This document shows positions 26,361 through 34,452 of a DNA stretch of 45,143 bases, piece after piece. A model generated the notes under the pieces. The model worked only from the letters and a program-made list of their open reading frames with translations, did not search any database and was not told the DNA's origin. Origin of the DNA: an uncultured Bacteroidales bacterium (GTDB lineage Bacteria; Bacteroidota; Bacteroidia; Bacteroidales; Paludibacteraceae); the NCBI GenBank assembly GCA_946186735.1, contig CAMHOK010000003.1:1-45143 (forward strand), in the 5' to 3' direction. The first letter of the stretch is position 1, and each line of letters starts with the position of its first letter. The position numbers were made by a program, and so were the translations under genes.

Positions 26361-27320
26361 ATGACTAACAAAGAACGATATGCTCAGCTGTGCCAAGAGT
26401 ATCCCGAGATCAACTTGTTCATGCAAGAGTGGTGGCTCAGTGCGGTGTGCGCAGGCAAGCAGTGGGATGTCCTTTTCTCTTACGACAAGAGCGGCAATAT
26501 TCAAGGTGCTCTGCCTTACCTCATACGCAAGCGTATGTTGATGCGCTATATCATCATGCCTCAACAGACACAGATAGGCGGTATATGGATACGCCCCGAT
26601 TATGCTGACCGGAGCGAGCGCGTCAAGCTCATCACCGAAGACCTCGTTGCTCAGCTCAAGCAGCTGCACCTGGCTTACTACTACCAACAGTATGCCGAAG
26701 GCAACAAGACGGTGGATGCTATGGTTGAGCAAGGCTTCAAGAAAAGGGAGCGAGTGAGCTATCGCATAGACGACCTGAGCGACATGCAGAAAATTATCGA
26801 CTCTTTCTCGAAAAACAAGAAACGCCAGCTCCAGAAAGCTCTGAGTCTGCATGTTGATTATCAGATGAGCGACGAGGAGTTCTACCGGTTCCACACCCTG
26901 TGCCTCCGGCAACAGAAGAAACGCATCAGCTATACCCGCGAGTTCTTCCTTGTGTTAGCACGCCAGTCGATGTCGCGCCATCAAGGTCAGATCATCGCCA
27001 TCAAAGATGAGAAAGAGCGTACCGCTGCCGCCGCTTTCGTGGTTTGGGACAGCCAACAGATGTATTACCTCATTCCTTGCTACTCGCCTGAGTTCAAAGA
27101 CTCAGGAGCCGGAGCACTATTGGTCTTGGAAGCATTGAAGTTAGCACAGAAGGTTACTCGCGCTTTCGATTTCGAGGGGAGCATGATCAGAGGCGTGGCC
27201 AACCACTATAAGCAGTTCGGCTCCACACCGCATACCTACTATTCCGTACGCAAGTACTACAAGCCTCTGTTTGCCTTCTTCACTTTTCTCAATCGTATAT
27301 CTGTTAGCCGATTAGGATAG
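26361..27320 (+). CDS. FemAB/GNAT-fold acyl- or aminoacyltransferase-like protein
   Basis: The 319-aa protein looks like a double GNAT-fold (FemAB/BioF2-like) transferase. The first half has the NLFMQEWWLSAVC start and QTQIGGIWIRP, the second half SKNKKRQLQKAL, RQQKKRISY, TAAAAFVVWDSQQMYYLIPCYS and DFEGSMIRGVANHYKQFG, a pattern common in envelope-glycan loci where such proteins add acyl or amino-acid groups. The frame is open from 26244, but the promoter at 26277-26306 lies inside that stretch, so I take the ATG at 26361. It is followed with no gap by a GT4 gene. The substrate is unknown. Confidence 0.75.
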   Translation: MTNKERYAQLCQEYPEINLFMQEWWLSAVCAGKQWDVLFSYDKSGNIQGALPYLIRKRMLMRYIIMPQQTQIGGIWIRPDYADRSERVKLITEDLVAQLKQLHLAYYYQQYAEGNKTVDAMVEQGFKKRERVSYRIDDLSDMQKIIDSFSKNKKRQLQKALSLHVDYQMSDEEFYRFHTLCLRQQKKRISYTREFFLVLARQSMSRHQGQIIAIKDEKERTAAAAFVVWDSQQMYYLIPCYSPEFKDSGAGALLVLEALKLAQKVTRAFDFEGSMIRGVANHYKQFGSTPHTYYSVRKYYKPLFAFFTFLNRISVSRLG

Positions 27321-28436
27321 ATGCGAGTGCTGTTCTTAACCGAGTGGTATCCTCATCGCGACGACTCGATGTTCGGTCTGTTTGTGAGGAAGCATGCCTT
27401 AGCCGCTGCCAAGGCAGGTGTTGAGGTGTGTGTGTTGTATATGCACCACGACAGCCTCATGCAGAGGGCGATAGAAATAGAAGAGAACACAGAAGGAAAC
27501 CTTTGTGAGATACGAGTCTATTATCGCTCTTCTTTCCGCCAAGCCGCCATGGAGGGCTACAAACGCGTGTTGAGAGACGGCAAGCCTGACCTCTGCCAAC
27601 TGAACATCATAGGCAGGAGTGCTCTGCTCGCTCACTATCTGAGGCTCAAGCACCACATTCCTTATTTCATAGTAGAACATTGGTCCGGCTATCTGCCTCA
27701 GAACGGAGCCTACGAGAACAAGCCTTTCCTGACAAAACGTTTCTTTCGCTATACCGTCAAGCATGCCCTTGCAGTGCTCACCGTGTCTGAGATACTGGAG
27801 CGCAACATGAAGCGTTGCCGGCTCAACCACCCTCATTACGGGAGGATACGAAACGTGGTGGAGCCGTTCTTCTTCGCGGCTCAAGAGCGCCGATCAAGCA
27901 CCACTCTCAGATTGCTCCATGTCAGCTGTTTCGATGAGCGTGCGAAGAATGTGTGCGGTCTTGTGCAGGCTGTGAGCCTGCTTGCCCGACAGCGCCAAGA
28001 CTTCTGTCTGCACCTCGTGGGTACGGGCAAAGACATCGACCAAGCGAAGACCTTCGCCCGACAACTGCAAGTGCCTGACAACATGCTCTGCTGGCGAGGA
28101 GAGTTAGAGCCTCGGCAAGTGGCACAAGAGATGGGAGAGGCAAACCTGTTCGTCCTTTTCTCTAACTACGAGACAGCCGGCGTGGTGCTCTCCGAGAGCA
28201 TGGCTGCCGGTCTGCCTATCGTCTCCACACCCGTGGGCATAGCACCCGAGGTGATCAACGCCGACACAGGTCTGCTCACGCCCGTCGGTGACAGCGAACA
28301 ACTGATGAACAACATCAACTTTATGCTTGGTAACCTCCAACGATACTCTCCCGCCATCATCAGCAAGCAAGCTCAACCTTTCAGCGAGAAGGCGGTGGGA
28401 CAACAACTCCGAGAACTCTATGACAGCCTTATCTGA
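27321..28436 (+). CDS. GT4 family glycosyltransferase
   Basis: The 371-aa protein is a GT-B fold transferase. It begins MRVLFLTEWYPHRDDSMFGLFV, has the domain linker with SEILERNMKRC, and the C-terminal GT4 domain with LHVSCFDERAKNVCGLVQA, HLVGTGKD and the donor-binding signature LFSNYETAGVVLSESMAAGLPIVST (E-x7-E type) near residues 278-302. It starts directly after the previous stop and overlaps the next gene by 17 nt, so the three genes are one unit. The pathway is probably surface polysaccharide or LPS. Sugar specificity cannot be read. Confidence 0.9.
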   Translation: MRVLFLTEWYPHRDDSMFGLFVRKHALAAAKAGVEVCVLYMHHDSLMQRAIEIEENTEGNLCEIRVYYRSSFRQAAMEGYKRVLRDGKPDLCQLNIIGRSALLAHYLRLKHHIPYFIVEHWSGYLPQNGAYENKPFLTKRFFRYTVKHALAVLTVSEILERNMKRCRLNHPHYGRIRNVVEPFFFAAQERRSSTTLRLLHVSCFDERAKNVCGLVQAVSLLARQRQDFCLHLVGTGKDIDQAKTFARQLQVPDNMLCWRGELEPRQVAQEMGEANLFVLFSNYETAGVVLSESMAAGLPIVSTPVGIAPEVINADTGLLTPVGDSEQLMNNINFMLGNLQRYSPAIISKQAQPFSEKAVGQQLRELYDSLI

Positions 28437-29409
28437 CACATACCCATCGTTCACCAACCTTGTGAGCATAGTGGTGCCGGTGCATAACGCCGGCGACAAG
28501 CTCGAGGCATGCCTAAGGAGTCTGAGCAACCAGACCCTCAGGTGCCCCGTCATCCTCGTGCTCGATGGTCCCACCGACGGCTCCGCCGAACGATGCATGA
28601 GACTGGCTGAGCAAGACCCGCTTTTCCGATGCCTCAACAACCAGACACCTCTACATATAGGTCTGTCGCGCAACCGCGGACTCATGCAGGTCAAGAGCGA
28701 GTATGTGTGTTTCGTTGACCACGACGACCTCTGTGCTCCTCAGATGATAGAGCAACTGCTCCGTCGCGCCCTGCTCACCGATGCCGACATCGTCTTCTCT
28801 GCCGTTCAGACAACAGCTAAGGACGACCCCACTAACGGCTTACACCTACCCCAAGACACTACTAACATCCGCCAATGGGCACTACAAGACATCCTCTCAT
28901 CGGGCGGCACCGAGCGACCCGTGTCGCTGCTCAACCCCGTCTTAGGCGCCATCTACAAGACATCGCTGGCACAAGAGGTAAGGTTTGAAGACACAAAGAC
29001 GGTGGCGGCAGAAGACAAGATCTTCAACATCAAAACCATACACTTAGCCAACAAGGTGGCGTTTGTTGACTCTTTCCTTTATACTCATGTCAATCACGAG
29101 CATAACGAAGGTCTGACAATCTCGTACATGGGTCTTGACAAACGCGACAGAGCTATGCGTATTATCTTCGATGAGGTCAACTCGTGGGACGACCGACAGC
29201 TCTATCAGCTCGCAGCTCAACAAGGCTTCTCCAAGCAGGCTTTAGCTCTTATCAAACAAGCCGCACAGCAGTCGCTCATCAGACTTGTTAGAACCATCCG
29301 CCGACTACGACAAACACCTTGGGCAAAACAATTAGCACCCTTAGACAACCCTCAGACTCCGCTATATAAACGCTGGTTGAAACGACAAGCTCTTTTGTGC
29401 CTGAAGTGA
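28420..29409 (+). CDS. GT2 family glycosyltransferase
   Basis: The 329-aa protein is a GT-A fold family 2 transferase, with VSIVVPVHNAGDKLEACLRSL near residues 13-33, LDGPTDGSAERC, and the metal site VDHDD (DHDD) near 103-107 in YVCFVDHDDLCAP. AAEDKIFN near 216 is the probable catalytic-base region. The frame extends back to 28327, but the ATG at 28420 gives the usual short head and overlaps the preceding gene by only 17 nt. It ends the three-gene plus-strand operon; the tonB promoter follows. Function in surface glycan assembly is inferred from the context. Confidence 0.87.
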   Translation: MTALSDTYPSFTNLVSIVVPVHNAGDKLEACLRSLSNQTLRCPVILVLDGPTDGSAERCMRLAEQDPLFRCLNNQTPLHIGLSRNRGLMQVKSEYVCFVDHDDLCAPQMIEQLLRRALLTDADIVFSAVQTTAKDDPTNGLHLPQDTTNIRQWALQDILSSGGTERPVSLLNPVLGAIYKTSLAQEVRFEDTKTVAAEDKIFNIKTIHLANKVAFVDSFLYTHVNHEHNEGLTISYMGLDKRDRAMRIIFDEVNSWDDRQLYQLAAQQGFSKQALALIKQAAQQSLIRLVRTIRRLRQTPWAKQLAPLDNPQTPLYKRWLKRQALLCLK

Positions 29410-29434
29410 TTTTTATAAAAAAGCAAGAAAAAAG

Positions 29435-29465
29435 TTTGCAATGTCAGAAAATATATGTATATTTG
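29435..29465 (+). promoter_or_regulatory. tonB promoter
   Basis: TTTG at 29435-29438 and TATATTTG at 29458-29465, separated by 19 nt, are a textbook Bacteroidota -33/-7 pair. The leader to the ATG at 29529 is about 55-60 nt. It is the best-matching promoter of the window, and the coding sequence that follows is less GC-rich than its neighbours, as expected for a highly expressed gene. Confidence 0.85.
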
Positions 29466-29528
29466 CACCGTGAAATGCGAGTGAAGCATCTTCTTTAACC
29501 TTTGTTCAAACATAATACTCTATAGACC

Positions 29529-30215
29529 ATGGACATTAAGAAATCAAAGAAAGCAAGCCTCGAAGATAAGAAATTTACTTATCTTCTGATGGGTTTCGTA
29601 TTTGTGCTTTCTGTTTGCTTCGTCGCTCTTGAGTGGACCGAAACGATCAAGAAGCACGAGATTGCTGATGTTGACATCGCCTTCGAGGAAGAAGTTGACA
29701 TCGATGTAACAACCCAAGACAACACCCCTCCACCACCACCTCCACCACCTGTACAACAAGAATTGGAGTCTATAGAAGTAGTGGAAGATGATGTTGAGAC
29801 CGAACATGTTGAGGTTAAGGGTGAGGACAATAACGAAGTAGTCGAGATTGCTCCTCCTATCGAGACTAAGGTTGAGGTAGTAGAAGAAGATGAGCAGACC
29901 GTGTTCGTAGTTGTAGAAAACATGCCTGAGTTCCCGGGTGGCACCTCGGCTCTTATGAAATACCTGAGCAGTAGCATCAAGTATCCTGTTATTGCTCAAG
30001 AGAATGGTATTCAGGGTCGTGTCGTTTGCCAGTTCGTGGTTAACAAAGACGGTTCGATAGTAGATATTGAAGTGGCACGCTCGTCAGGAGACGCTTCGCT
30101 CGACAAAGAGGCTGTCCGAGTTATAAAAGCCATGCCTAAGTGGACGCCCGGTAAGCAGCGCGGAAAGCCTGTGAGAGTGAAATATACACTACCCGTTAAC
30201 TTCAAATTGCAATAA
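29529..30215 (+). CDS. tonB: Energy transducer TonB
   Basis: TonB couples the proton-motive force, via ExbBD, to outer-membrane receptors. The 228-aa protein has a short cytoplasmic head, one transmembrane anchor (about residues 18-36), an acidic and proline-rich periplasmic stretch with eight prolines in a row near 66-73 and many E/V repeats, and the C-terminal TonB domain (about 140-228: FPGGTSALMKYLSSSIKYP, QGRVVCQFVVNKDGSI, MPKWTPGKQRGKPVRVKYTLPVNF). exbB and exbD are not in the window. It stands alone between a strong promoter and an intrinsic terminator, so it is probably monocistronic. It may energise the barrel protein at 21698-24127 if that is a true receptor. Confidence 0.95.
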   Translation: MDIKKSKKASLEDKKFTYLLMGFVFVLSVCFVALEWTETIKKHEIADVDIAFEEEVDIDVTTQDNTPPPPPPPPVQQELESIEVVEDDVETEHVEVKGEDNNEVVEIAPPIETKVEVVEEDEQTVFVVVENMPEFPGGTSALMKYLSSSIKYPVIAQENGIQGRVVCQFVVNKDGSIVDIEVARSSGDASLDKEAVRVIKAMPKWTPGKQRGKPVRVKYTLPVNFKLQ

Positions 30216-30226
30216 GATAACAAAGC

Positions 30227-30266
30227 AAAAGAGACGCCCTGCCTCAGGCTCCGGGCGTCTCTTTTT
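30227..30266 (+). terminator. Intrinsic terminator after tonB
   Basis: GAGACGCCC (30231-30239) pairs perfectly with GGGCGTCTC (30253-30261), extended by AAAA/TTTT, with a 13-nt loop and a run of five T. It lies 12 nt after the tonB stop and is the clearest rho-independent terminator here. Confidence 0.93.
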
Positions 30267-30332
30267 GTAATACTTGTAATACGCCTTAACGCTGTAATAC
30301 CCGCCTAAACGCTATAATACCTACCGTACGCT
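30267..30332. repeat. Imperfect ~19-bp repeats running up to a start codon
   Basis: After the terminator comes GTAATACTT (partial), then GTAATACGCCTTAACGCT (30276-30293), GTAATACCCGCCTAAACGCT (30294-30313) and ATAATACCTACCGTACGCT (30314-30332), which ends directly at the ATG of the next gene. The units of 18, 20 and 19 bp share TAATAC and ACGCT. The array fills the whole gap, leaving no room for a normal leader outside the repeats. Confidence 0.85.
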
Positions 30333-31274
30333 ATGAAGAAGATTATCCTCTTATGCCTTTCTATCGCTCTCTGTCTGCCTCTGCTCGCCGCCAAACAAGA
30401 GCAGAAACAGAAAGCCACAGAACAGACTGAACAGAAACAGAAAGAGCCGTCAACGCTCCGCCTGACTTATGCCATGCTCAGGCTCAAGCAGCAGAAAGAC
30501 TATATAGGTGCCATGCAGTATGCCACCTTGTTGCTTGAGCGCAACCGGAAGAACAGCATGGCTCTTATTTTTGTGCACGACAACTGGGACAAGATGACTC
30601 TCCAGGCGCAACAAACCATTGAGGCACATGCACAAGACGACGACCTCGACGATGCCGAGGCGCGTTGTGGTGTGTATGAGCGGCTCGGAGTGATAGAAGA
30701 CAACCTCAAGGGCGTCAGCATGCCTCTTAAGGGCGCTAACAACAGTTGGGTATGGCAGCCCGAGATGCTCTATCAAGAAGGGCAATACAACGCCGAACGC
30801 GAGCGCTTGCTCCGACTCTATCTCAAGAAAGCCAAAGAGGCCCTGAAGAGTTACGATGTGGAGACGGTGAGCCTCATCTACGACCGAGTACTACACTCCA
30901 CCACCCTGCTCGACTCCGAGAAAGAGGGACATAGGCAGAACATGGTCAGTGAGACCAACCGACTCATCCGCCAACTCTTGCCCGACAACTCTATGCGGCG
31001 GAACATTCACGACATGCTCCTCGCATGGGAGTTGTGCTCACTCAGTCAGCACCTCCAACCGGCACAAGAAGAGATAACTCAGGCACAACTGACACTGCAA
31101 AAAGAGATAGAGAAACGCTACCTTGAGTTGTCGGAAGAAGCGTTGCAGCTGGGCGACAGCATCAAAGCTCATGAATATAAGGCAAGTGCCGAAGACTGGC
31201 ACCTCATAGCAGACGAGCAAGAAGAGCAACAAAAACAAGAAGATAAACAAGAAGATAAACAAAAAGAGCAATAA
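30333..31274 (+). CDS. Exported hypothetical protein with low-complexity ends
   Basis: I do not recognise this 313-aa protein. It has a signal peptide (about residues 1-20, ending LLAA), then a K/Q/E-rich linker, a mostly helical middle (about 40-280) with a TPR-like feel (MLRLKQQKDYIGAMQYATLLLERN, LKKAKEALKSYDVETVSLIYDRVL), and a final stretch of E, Q, K and D. That tail is coded by two exact copies of CAAGAAGATAAA (31236-31259). It is predicted to be periplasmic. It stands 14 nt before murI and may be co-transcribed with it. Its start is preceded directly by the repeat array at 30267-30332. It resembles Bacteroidales proteins of unknown function. Confidence 0.75.
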   Translation: MKKIILLCLSIALCLPLLAAKQEQKQKATEQTEQKQKEPSTLRLTYAMLRLKQQKDYIGAMQYATLLLERNRKNSMALIFVHDNWDKMTLQAQQTIEAHAQDDDLDDAEARCGVYERLGVIEDNLKGVSMPLKGANNSWVWQPEMLYQEGQYNAERERLLRLYLKKAKEALKSYDVETVSLIYDRVLHSTTLLDSEKEGHRQNMVSETNRLIRQLLPDNSMRRNIHDMLLAWELCSLSQHLQPAQEEITQAQLTLQKEIEKRYLELSEEALQLGDSIKAHEYKASAEDWHLIADEQEEQQKQEDKQEDKQKEQ

Positions 31275-31288
31275 GAAGACGAGAAGAG

Positions 31289-32128
31289 ATGATAGGTGTT
31301 TTTGATAGCGGTTTTGGTGGTCTGACCATCCTCAAGAGTATCCGCGAGCGGCTACCTGAGTATGACTACCTCTACTTAGGTGATAATGCTCGCACTCCCT
31401 ATGGCACACGCTCTTTCGAGGTTGTCTATCAGTACACCTTAGAGTGTGTCCGCTACTTGTTCTCACGCGGCTGCCACCTTATCATCTTAGCCTGCAACAC
31501 CGCCTCCGCCAAGGCTCTGAGAAACATACAGCAGAACGACCTGCCTCACCTCTATCCCGACCGCCGTGTGCTGGGCATCATCCGACCTACCGTAGAAGCT
31601 ATCGAGCACTACACCACCACCCGACATATAGGACTGCTCGCCACCCCCGGCACGGTCAACTCGATGTCGTACCCCATAGAGATAAGCAAGCACTGCCAAC
31701 ACATCACGCTCACACAGCAGGCTTGCCCTATGTGGGTGCCGCTGGTCGAGAACAACGAACATCATAATGCCGGAGCCAACTATTTCGTGGAGCAGTATAT
31801 CAACCAACTGCTCTCTACAGATCCGCTCATCGACACTATCCTCCTTGCCTGCACTCACTACCCCCTCTTAGCCGGAAAGATCAACGAGGCTATCAACGAG
31901 TATATGAACAAGCACTCCATCACCGACCACAACATCAACCTGCTCTCGCAGGGCAGTATAGTGGCTGCCTCGCTCGAAGATTATCTGCGTAGGCACCCTG
32001 AGATAGAAAGATATTGTGAGAAGAACGGTGGGGTAGAGTTCCTCACCACCGAGTCGGCAGAACGCTTCTCTGAGTCGGCTGCCATCTTCATGGGCGAGCA
32101 GATAGAGGCGCAACATGTCGAACTCTGA
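31289..32128 (+). CDS. murI: Glutamate racemase
   Basis: MurI converts L- to D-glutamate for MurD. The 279-aa protein starts MIGVFDSGFGGLTIL with the first catalytic region (DSG), has the first catalytic cysteine in LIILACNTASAKAL near residues 66-79 and the second in ILLACTHYPLL near 187-197, with the family histidine next to it. Length is normal. Its last codons (GTC GAA CTC TGA) already belong to the heptamer repeat that fills the gap to rnz, so the C-terminus may have been reshaped by repeat growth. It faces rnz convergently. Confidence 0.95.
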   Translation: MIGVFDSGFGGLTILKSIRERLPEYDYLYLGDNARTPYGTRSFEVVYQYTLECVRYLFSRGCHLIILACNTASAKALRNIQQNDLPHLYPDRRVLGIIRPTVEAIEHYTTTRHIGLLATPGTVNSMSYPIEISKHCQHITLTQQACPMWVPLVENNEHHNAGANYFVEQYINQLLSTDPLIDTILLACTHYPLLAGKINEAINEYMNKHSITDHNINLLSQGSIVAASLEDYLRRHPEIERYCEKNGGVEFLTTESAERFSESAAIFMGEQIEAQHVEL

Positions 32129-32176
32129 ACTCTGAACCCGAAACTCTGAACTCTAAACTCTAAACCCTAAACTCTT
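32121..32176. repeat. Eight tandem heptamers between murI and rnz
   Basis: Eight units of seven bases run from 32121 to 32176: AACTCTG twice, AACCCGA, AACTCTG, AACTCTA twice, AACCCTA and AACTCTT. They begin in the last codons of murI and end exactly where the convergent rnz stop codon begins. Neither a stable hairpin nor a T run is seen, so the convergent genes have no visible intrinsic terminator. Two units resemble plant telomere repeats by chance only. Confidence 0.93.
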
Positions 32177-33094
32177 TTACATCTCCACTACCATACCCTC
32201 GTAGGTGAGACGGGTGTTCTCAAACACCTGCTTGGCCTCGGCGAGCAGTTGTTGCTCGTCTTTTATCCTTGACGAATAATGTCCGATGAGCAGTTGTCCC
32301 ACTCCGGCTTTCTTGGCTATGGTGGCAGCCTCGAAAGCCGTGCTATGCATGTTCTTCTTCGCATGCGCGAGATGCTCTTGCATATAGGTTGCCTCATGAT
32401 AGAGACAATCGACGCCTCTTACCCACTCCACCAACCTCTCGGAGTAGGCGGTGTCGGAGCAATAAGCATAAGAGATAGGCGCAGAGGAGGGTCGTGTGAG
32501 CCGTTGGTTGGGTATGAGTTGTCCGTCTGCAGTGAGGTAGTCCTCGCCGTCTTTGATAGCGGGGATCATAGCAAGAGGGATATTGTATCGCTCGAACATC
32601 TGCGGGATGATATGCGGCGGTCGCTGCTTCTCTGCGAACAGGAAGCCGCAACACGGCACCCTATGCTTGAGGGGGAGCGAGGTGACGGTCATCGTTCGAT
32701 CGTCGTAGATCACTTCTTTCTTGTACGGGTCGATATGATGGAAGTTGACCTCGTATGCCATCCCCTTGCAGAAATAGTCGAGCATGGGTCTGAGCAGTTT
32801 CTCGAGGTCGGCATGTGCATGAATAGTAAGCGAGCGTGTGCGCCCGAGCATACCCAGAGTAGAGATGAGTCCGATGAGTCCGAAACAATGGTCGCCGTGC
32901 AGGTGCGAGATGAAGATGTTGTCCATGCGTGCTTGCTTGACGGCTATGCGCTGCATGTTTATCTGCGTGCCTTCTCCGGCATCCACTAAGAACGACTTAG
33001 AGCACATCTCCACCATCTGTGATGAAGGAGTGTGCTCTTTGGTCGGTTTGGCTGAACCACAGCCTAAGATTGTGATTTTGACTCTATGATTCAC
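32177..33094 (-). CDS. rnz: Ribonuclease Z
   Basis: RNase Z is the metallo-beta-lactamase-fold endonuclease that trims tRNA 3' ends. The 305-aa protein has ILGCGSAKPT near residues 9-18, the FLVDAGEGTQ motif near 35-44, the zinc motif SHLHGDHCFGL near 64-74, LKHRVPCCGF with the later His, CSDTAYS and the C-terminal LIGHYSSRI. All metal ligands are visible. It begins 10 nt after the dnaN stop and is probably co-transcribed with it from the promoter at 34320-34350. Its stop borders the heptamer repeat. Confidence 0.94.
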   Translation of the reverse strand: MNHRVKITILGCGSAKPTKEHTPSSQMVEMCSKSFLVDAGEGTQINMQRIAVKQARMDNIFISHLHGDHCFGLIGLISTLGMLGRTRSLTIHAHADLEKLLRPMLDYFCKGMAYEVNFHHIDPYKKEVIYDDRTMTVTSLPLKHRVPCCGFLFAEKQRPPHIIPQMFERYNIPLAMIPAIKDGEDYLTADGQLIPNQRLTRPSSAPISYAYCSDTAYSERLVEWVRGVDCLYHEATYMQEHLAHAKKNMHSTAFEAATIAKKAGVGQLLIGHYSSRIKDEQQLLAEAKQVFENTRLTYEGMVVEM

Positions 33095-33104
33095 TTTTCT
33101 TTGG

Positions 33105-34229
33105 TTAGTCGTTAAGCAACATCGGCATAAGCAACATCACGAGGTTCTCGTTCTCTTGCTGTTCGAAAGGCAGAATGAGTCCGGCGCGTGAGGGATCAGA
33201 GAGCTCGATGCTCACCTCGGTGGACTGTATGGCGCCGAGTATCTCGATAAGGAACTGCCCTTTGAAGCCTATAGCCATCGGTCGTCCTACATACGAACAA
33301 GCGATAGTCTCGTCAGCGCTGGTAGAGAAGTCGATGTCCTGAGCCGATATCTGGATGCTGTTCTCGTTGATAGAGAGCTTGATGAGACCTGTACCCTGGT
33401 TAGCGAAGACGGCCACACGCTTGGCGGCGTTGAGCAGAGTGAGGCGGTCAACGGTGATCTTGTTCTGGTTGTTCTGCGGGATGACGGCGTTGTAGTTAGG
33501 GAAGCGTCCCTCTATCAGACGGCACATAAGGATAGTATCTTTGAACTCGAAGCATACGTTCTTCTGCGAGTAGGTGATGTTCACCTCGTCCGATTCTTTG
33601 GCAAGCACTTGACGGAGGAGCGATGCCGGTTTCTTGGGCAAGATGAAGCTTGAGGGGGTATCCACCTTTACTTGATTTATCTGATAGCGTACCAGACGAT
33701 GAGCGTCGGTAGCTACCATGGTGAGGTTCTCGGGAGTCATGTCGAAATAGATACCGTTCATCACCGGTCTGAGCTCGTCATCAGCCGTGCAGAAGATGGT
33801 GCGGTTGATAGCATTGAGCAAGGTCTCTGCCGGTATGGCCACCTTGTTGCTCTCATCTTCCAAACGAGGCATCTGAGGATATTCGTCACCATTAACACCT
33901 ACGAAACTATACACGCCATTGTCGGAAGTGATGTTGAGGGAGAAATTGTTGTCATCGATATCAAAAGTAAGCATCTGCTCAGGAAACTCCTTGAGAGTGT
34001 CGATGAGGATACGCGCTCCAAAAGCCACTTTTCCTTGTCCTTCAGCCTCTTCTAAAGGCATAGCGGTCTTCATCGTTGTCTCACTGTCAGAGGCGGTGAG
34101 AGTAAGCGTAGTGCCTTCTATTTCGAACAGAACACAATCGAGAATAGAAATGCTGTTTTTCGAAACTATAACTTTGCCCAAAGCCTGAAGTTGAGCAAAC
34201 AACTTAGCACTTGATAACTTGAATTTCAT
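33105..34229 (-). CDS. dnaN: DNA polymerase III beta sliding clamp
   Basis: DnaN is the ring clamp that tethers the replicative polymerase to DNA. The 374-aa protein shows the three clamp domains: it begins MKFKLSSAKLFAQLQALGKVI, has FDMTPENLTMVATDAHRLVRY near residues 168-188 (the conserved ATDGHRL-type motif) and ends LPFEQQENENLVMLLMPMLL, the usual end of the hydrophobic partner-binding pocket. It is not beside dnaA or recF, so there is no sign of the origin here. An -33/-7 promoter lies about 90 nt upstream, and rnz follows. Confidence 0.95.
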   Translation of the reverse strand: MKFKLSSAKLFAQLQALGKVIVSKNSISILDCVLFEIEGTTLTLTASDSETTMKTAMPLEEAEGQGKVAFGARILIDTLKEFPEQMLTFDIDDNNFSLNITSDNGVYSFVGVNGDEYPQMPRLEDESNKVAIPAETLLNAINRTIFCTADDELRPVMNGIYFDMTPENLTMVATDAHRLVRYQINQVKVDTPSSFILPKKPASLLRQVLAKESDEVNITYSQKNVCFEFKDTILMCRLIEGRFPNYNAVIPQNNQNKITVDRLTLLNAAKRVAVFANQGTGLIKLSINENSIQISAQDIDFSTSADETIACSYVGRPMAIGFKGQFLIEILGAIQSTEVSIELSDPSRAGLILPFEQQENENLVMLLMPMLLND

Positions 34230-34319
34230 ATATCTATACTTTTTAAATTATTTGTATCTATTATACTTTTTTTCTGCCGTTATACGCATGTCATGCTCAC
34301 GGCTCACAACTTGCGCTTG

Positions 34320-34350
34320 CAAATATACGAAGATATTCTCATATTTCAAA
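34320..34350 (-). promoter_or_regulatory. dnaN promoter (minus strand)
   Basis: On the minus strand TTTG (34350-34347) and TATATTTG (34327-34320), separated by 19 nt, match the Bacteroidota promoter exactly. This predicts a leader of about 85 nt before the dnaN ATG at 34229; the leader is very T/A-rich. Confidence 0.82.
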
Positions 34351-34420
34351 ATCTTACTGAAAGATTTTAATTTTTCCTCAATAAGGAGAGTGTTTATATG
34401 GTCAAACGAGTTTTTTTTCT

Positions 34421-34428
34421 TATCTTTG
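34421..34428 (+). promoter_or_regulatory. -7 box for the RNA methyltransferase gene
   Basis: TATCTTTG at 34421-34428 fits TAnnTTTG and lies 25 nt before the ATG at 34453. A good -33 TTTG is not seen at the expected distance. The divergent dnaN promoter is 70 nt to the left; the 223-bp gap 34230-34452 holds nothing else that I can identify. Confidence 0.6.
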
Positions 34429-34452
34429 CGGTCAATAACACCTCTTTTGTTT

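Noticed and set aside
32121-32176. Heptamers as telomere sequence or eukaryotic contamination
   Set aside because: Only two of the eight units resemble the plant telomere repeat, and both flanks are normal bacterial genes with no break in base composition.
33105-34229. dnaN as a marker of the replication origin
   Set aside because: No dnaA, recF or gyr gene and no DnaA-box cluster is seen near it; in Bacteroidales dnaN is often far from the origin.
34219-34452. Extended N-terminus for the SpoU-type methyltransferase
   Set aside because: The stretch is AT-rich, overlaps the dnaN start and contains promoters for both directions.
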